From Oligoflexus tunisiensis (GTDB taxonomy: Bacteria; Bdellovibrionota_B; Oligoflexia; Oligoflexales; Oligoflexaceae): a stretch of DNA of 64,000 bases. The position numbers and the translations under genes are program-made. The stretch is taken from positions 4,353,461-4,417,460 of the forward strand of contig NZ_BDFO01000001.1 in NCBI RefSeq assembly GCF_001748245.1. Direction: 5' to 3'. The number at the start of each line of letters is the position of its first letter. The first letter of the stretch is position 1. The notes below the pieces were generated by a model. The model was not told the DNA's origin, ran no database searches, and worked only from the letters and a program-made list of their open reading frames with translations. This document shows positions 62,023-64,000 of this stretch, piece by piece.

Positions 62023-64000
62023 ATGGTCAAGTTCATAGCCGTTTTATCCTTACTGGTGCTTAATGCTTGCAGCGACGGCGTGACCGTGGATGTCGTCGAT
62101 CGCGCCGCGCAAAACTCAGCCACGCAAACCACTGCCTATAAGCCTGGCAGTAAAGTGGTGGTGGATGCCAGTCGTGATGCGGAATCTGCAGGCACGAGCT
62201 ATCCCCTGGTCATGCTGGATCCTTCCCAGGTGTGCCGGGGTATTGACTATTATAATAAGGATGGTGTGCTGACGTCGGGCGAACGGGAATGTGATGTCAG
62301 CGCGGAGGCGCTTGGACTTTCACCACAAAATATACGTATGGGAGTAACCATCGCCGGCATTACGGGAACCATGATGCCGGTGGACAATCAGTGTACGCAG
62401 GATGGTGAAATCGGTTGCGTGACCACCACAGCCATGCCTGCTGTTTCCACACAAAATCTTGCCACCAAAGTTTTGATGGGCGAAACCGTTGCCGGCATTC
62501 AAGGCGCGGCGACCGGCATGACCGTTCCGGATTGCGCAGCGGATGGTGCCACGGCCTGCGTGGCGACAGATGCTTTTCCTGCCGTTCAGGCTGCAGGTCT
62601 GGCTTCCAAGGTGGCCTTGGGTCAATCCGTGGCCGGTGTTGTCGGGACCGCACCTGCGGAATCGCATAGTCTGTGTAACGCTGATGGCGGCACATCCTGT
62701 GTTGTCAGTCTTCCCTATCGTGCGGCTCTGACCACAGGTCTGAGTGACAAAGTCCTCTCCGGACAAACGGTAGCCGGTGTCAGTGGAAACGTCACGCTGC
62801 CAGCGTCCAGCGTGGTTCTGTCTGGAACGAGTTTTGGAGTTAACGGCAGCAGTGCATCAGGATCCTTGACCTTGCCGACGGCGGCTAACGTTCGCACGGC
62901 GAATGGAGCGTTTGGTGTCGGTGGTTCGAGTGTAACGCCAACCCTGGCCAACTGTTCCACGGATGGTGGCGTCGGTTGTGTTACGGTGGGACCCAACTTT
63001 GCGGCGGCATTGACGACCGGTCTGGCGGCGAAAGTTGTCAGCGGGCAGTCGGTGGCTGGTATTTCCGGGTCCGCGCAAGCCGAGTCTCATAGCGATTGTA
63101 CAAGCGACGGCGACACCGGCTGTGTTGCAACTTCCACTTATACGGCTGCATTGACGACTGGCCTTGCACCAAAGATTGTAACTGGCCAGACGGTTGCGGG
63201 TGTGGCGGGTTCGGCCACGGCCGAGTCTCATAACAACTGTGCAGCGGATGGTGACATCGGTTGCGTGGCGACAGCGAATTTCACGGCAGCAGCCACCACG
63301 GGCCTCGCTGCGAAAATCGTGTCGGGAAATACAGTGGCTGGTGTCTCCGGTTCTGCCGTTGAGGAATCACACAGCGCCTGTGCAGCCGATGGGGCCACTG
63401 GTTGCGTGGCGACGGCTACTTATACTGCGGCTCTGACCACTGGCCTTGCTGCAAAAATTGTATTTGGAAACACCGTCGCAGGTATCGCTGGTTCAACGGC
63501 CGCCGAATCCCACATCGCATGTGCTGCGGATGGGGCCACCGGTTGCGTTGCCAATGCTTCGTATACCGCAGCGGCAACGACTGGACTGGGTCCAAAAATT
63601 GTTTCGGGTAACACAGTCGCAGGTGTTTTGGGTACCGCGACTGAAGAATCTCACAACAACTGTGCGGCTGATGGCGCGACGGGTTGCGTGGCGACGGCCA
63701 CTTACACAGCGGCTCTGACCACAGGCCTCGCTGCAAAAATTGTATCCGGTAACACCGTAGCCGGCATCGCTGGCTCCACGGCTGCCGAATCGCACAGCGC
63801 TTGTGCTACGGATGGTGCGACCGGTTGTGTTGCCAATGCTTCGTATACCGCAGCGGCAACGACTGGACTGGGTCCAAAAATTGTTTCTGGTAACACGGTC
63901 GCAGGTGTTTTGGGAACCGCGACGGAAGAATCTCACAACAACTGTGCGGCTGACGGCGCGACGGGTTGCGTGGCGACGGCCACTTATACTGCGGCTCTGA
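62023..64000 (+). CDS. large repetitive lipoprotein, open at the window edge
   Basis: At least 659 residues, no stop before the window end. GGAGGGGG 9 bases before ATG 62023; signal MVKFIAVLSLLVLNAC. After about 118 residues the protein is a run of about 47-residue units of the form ESHxxCAADGATGCVATATY, TAALTTGLAAKIVSGNTVAG, IAGSTA. Each unit has a C-x7-C pair with a DG turn. The fourth unit (about 62800) is divergent. A repetitive, surface-exposed fibre or solenoid with one possible disulphide per unit is inferred. Similar DG..GCV / TVAGV repeats occur in uncharacterised exported proteins of Bdellovibrio-type bacteria. Confidence 0.85.
   Translation, partial: MVKFIAVLSLLVLNACSDGVTVDVVDRAAQNSATQTTAYKPGSKVVVDASRDAESAGTSYPLVMLDPSQVCRGIDYYNKDGVLTSGERECDVSAEALGLSPQNIRMGVTIAGITGTMMPVDNQCTQDGEIGCVTTTAMPAVSTQNLATKVLMGETVAGIQGAATGMTVPDCAADGATACVATDAFPAVQAAGLASKVALGQSVAGVVGTAPAESHSLCNADGGTSCVVSLPYRAALTTGLSDKVLSGQTVAGVSGNVTLPASSVVLSGTSFGVNGSSASGSLTLPTAANVRTANGAFGVGGSSVTPTLANCSTDGGVGCVTVGPNFAAALTTGLAAKVVSGQSVAGISGSAQAESHSDCTSDGDTGCVATSTYTAALTTGLAPKIVTGQTVAGVAGSATAESHNNCAADGDIGCVATANFTAAATTGLAAKIVSGNTVAGVSGSAVEESHSACAADGATGCVATATYTAALTTGLAAKIVFGNTVAGIAGSTAAESHIACAADGATGCVANASYTAAATTGLGPKIVSGNTVAGVLGTATEESHNNCAADGATGCVATATYTAALTTGLAAKIVSGNTVAGIAGSTAAESHSACATDGATGCVANASYTAAATTGLGPKIVSGNTVAGVLGTATEESHNNCAADGATGCVATATYTAAL
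62377..64000 (+). repeat. 141-bp tandem coding repeat with a 282-bp higher-order unit
   Basis: Unit starts fall at 62377, 62518, 62659, then 63082, 63223, 63364, 63505, 63646, 63787 and 63928, spaced exactly 141 bases; the stretch 62800-63081 is a diverged pair. Copies at 63505 and 63787 share long identical runs, and so do 63646 and 63928, so the last part repeats as a 282-bp dimer. That points to recent duplication by recombination or slippage. Confidence 0.9.

Noticed and set aside
62320..63936. several minus-strand frames with repeats
   Set aside because: They reflect the 141-bp repeat of the plus-strand lipoprotein; the plus frame has SD, lipobox and patterned residues.
62377..64000. 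CRISPR array
   Set aside because: The units are 141 bp, contiguous and in one coding frame, with no short-repeat and unique-spacer pattern and no cas genes.

Overview
The window is about 64 kb of dense chromosome (roughly 55-58% G+C by eye) from a Gram-negative bacterium. I see nine candidate lipoproteins, Tat-signal redox enzymes, SD-led starts including TTG, and two 7TMR-DISM sensor kinases of a kind common in predatory and environmental delta-like bacteria. Gene content and style suggest Bdellovibrionota/Oligoflexia (Oligoflexus-like). That placement is an inference, not shown by any marker gene. I recognised no rRNA or tRNA gene, IS element, prophage or CRISPR array.

Layout. 0-9 kb: the tail of an unknown gene, rsgA, a two-subunit molybdenum hydroxylase, a basic small protein, a C-type-lectin-like lipoprotein, a ~125 bp inverted-repeat element abutting upp, then thrS. 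9-14.4 kb: a metalloprotease-like lipoprotein, and a stress cluster of three double-domain universal stress proteins with a stand-alone receiver. 14.4-20.3 kb: a surface-glycan module (GT-C membrane protein, DegT aminotransferase, GT2, SDR epimerase, methyltransferase) and a DUF72 protein. 20.5-35.1 kb: dihaem peroxidase-like lipoprotein, SDR, two paralogous 7TMR-DISM/HPt/CheA-type kinases, a small metallopeptidase, a PMT-like enzyme, a frameshifted haem lipoprotein, a scramblase-like protein, a GH5 lipoprotein and PepD. 35.1-42.8 kb: a likely 31-residue small protein, a structured intergenic region, a transglutaminase-elicitor-like lipoprotein, a Tat amine oxidase and a KtrAB/TrkAH-type potassium system. 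42.9-44.4 kb: a PLP decarboxylase.

44.4-54.7 kb on the minus strand is a complete branched-chain amino acid super-operon: leader peptide, attenuator, ilvD, ilvC, ilvB, ilvN, leuA, ilvE, leuC, leuD, leuB, terminator. Together these make valine, isoleucine (from 2-oxobutanoate) and leucine. The leader peptide ends in a run with 13 Leu/Ile/Val in 18 residues, followed by a strong intrinsic terminator just before ilvD, so the operon is very probably controlled by ribosome-mediated attenuation. LeuA lacks the C-terminal leucine-binding domain and IlvN is a short ACT protein, so attenuation may carry more of the control than enzyme feedback.

54.9-64 kb: an aminotransferase, a coiled-coil protein, a glucoamylase-like glycoside hydrolase, and a run of exported proteins with calcium-loop motifs. 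It ends in a lipoprotein built of 47-residue repeats (141 bp) that runs off the window.

Best candidates for something new are the 141-bp/282-bp repeat lipoprotein, the ilv-leu attenuator with its intercistronic hairpin array, the HPt-plus-CheA-core membrane kinases, and the small ORF with its structured flank at 35.3-35.65 kb.
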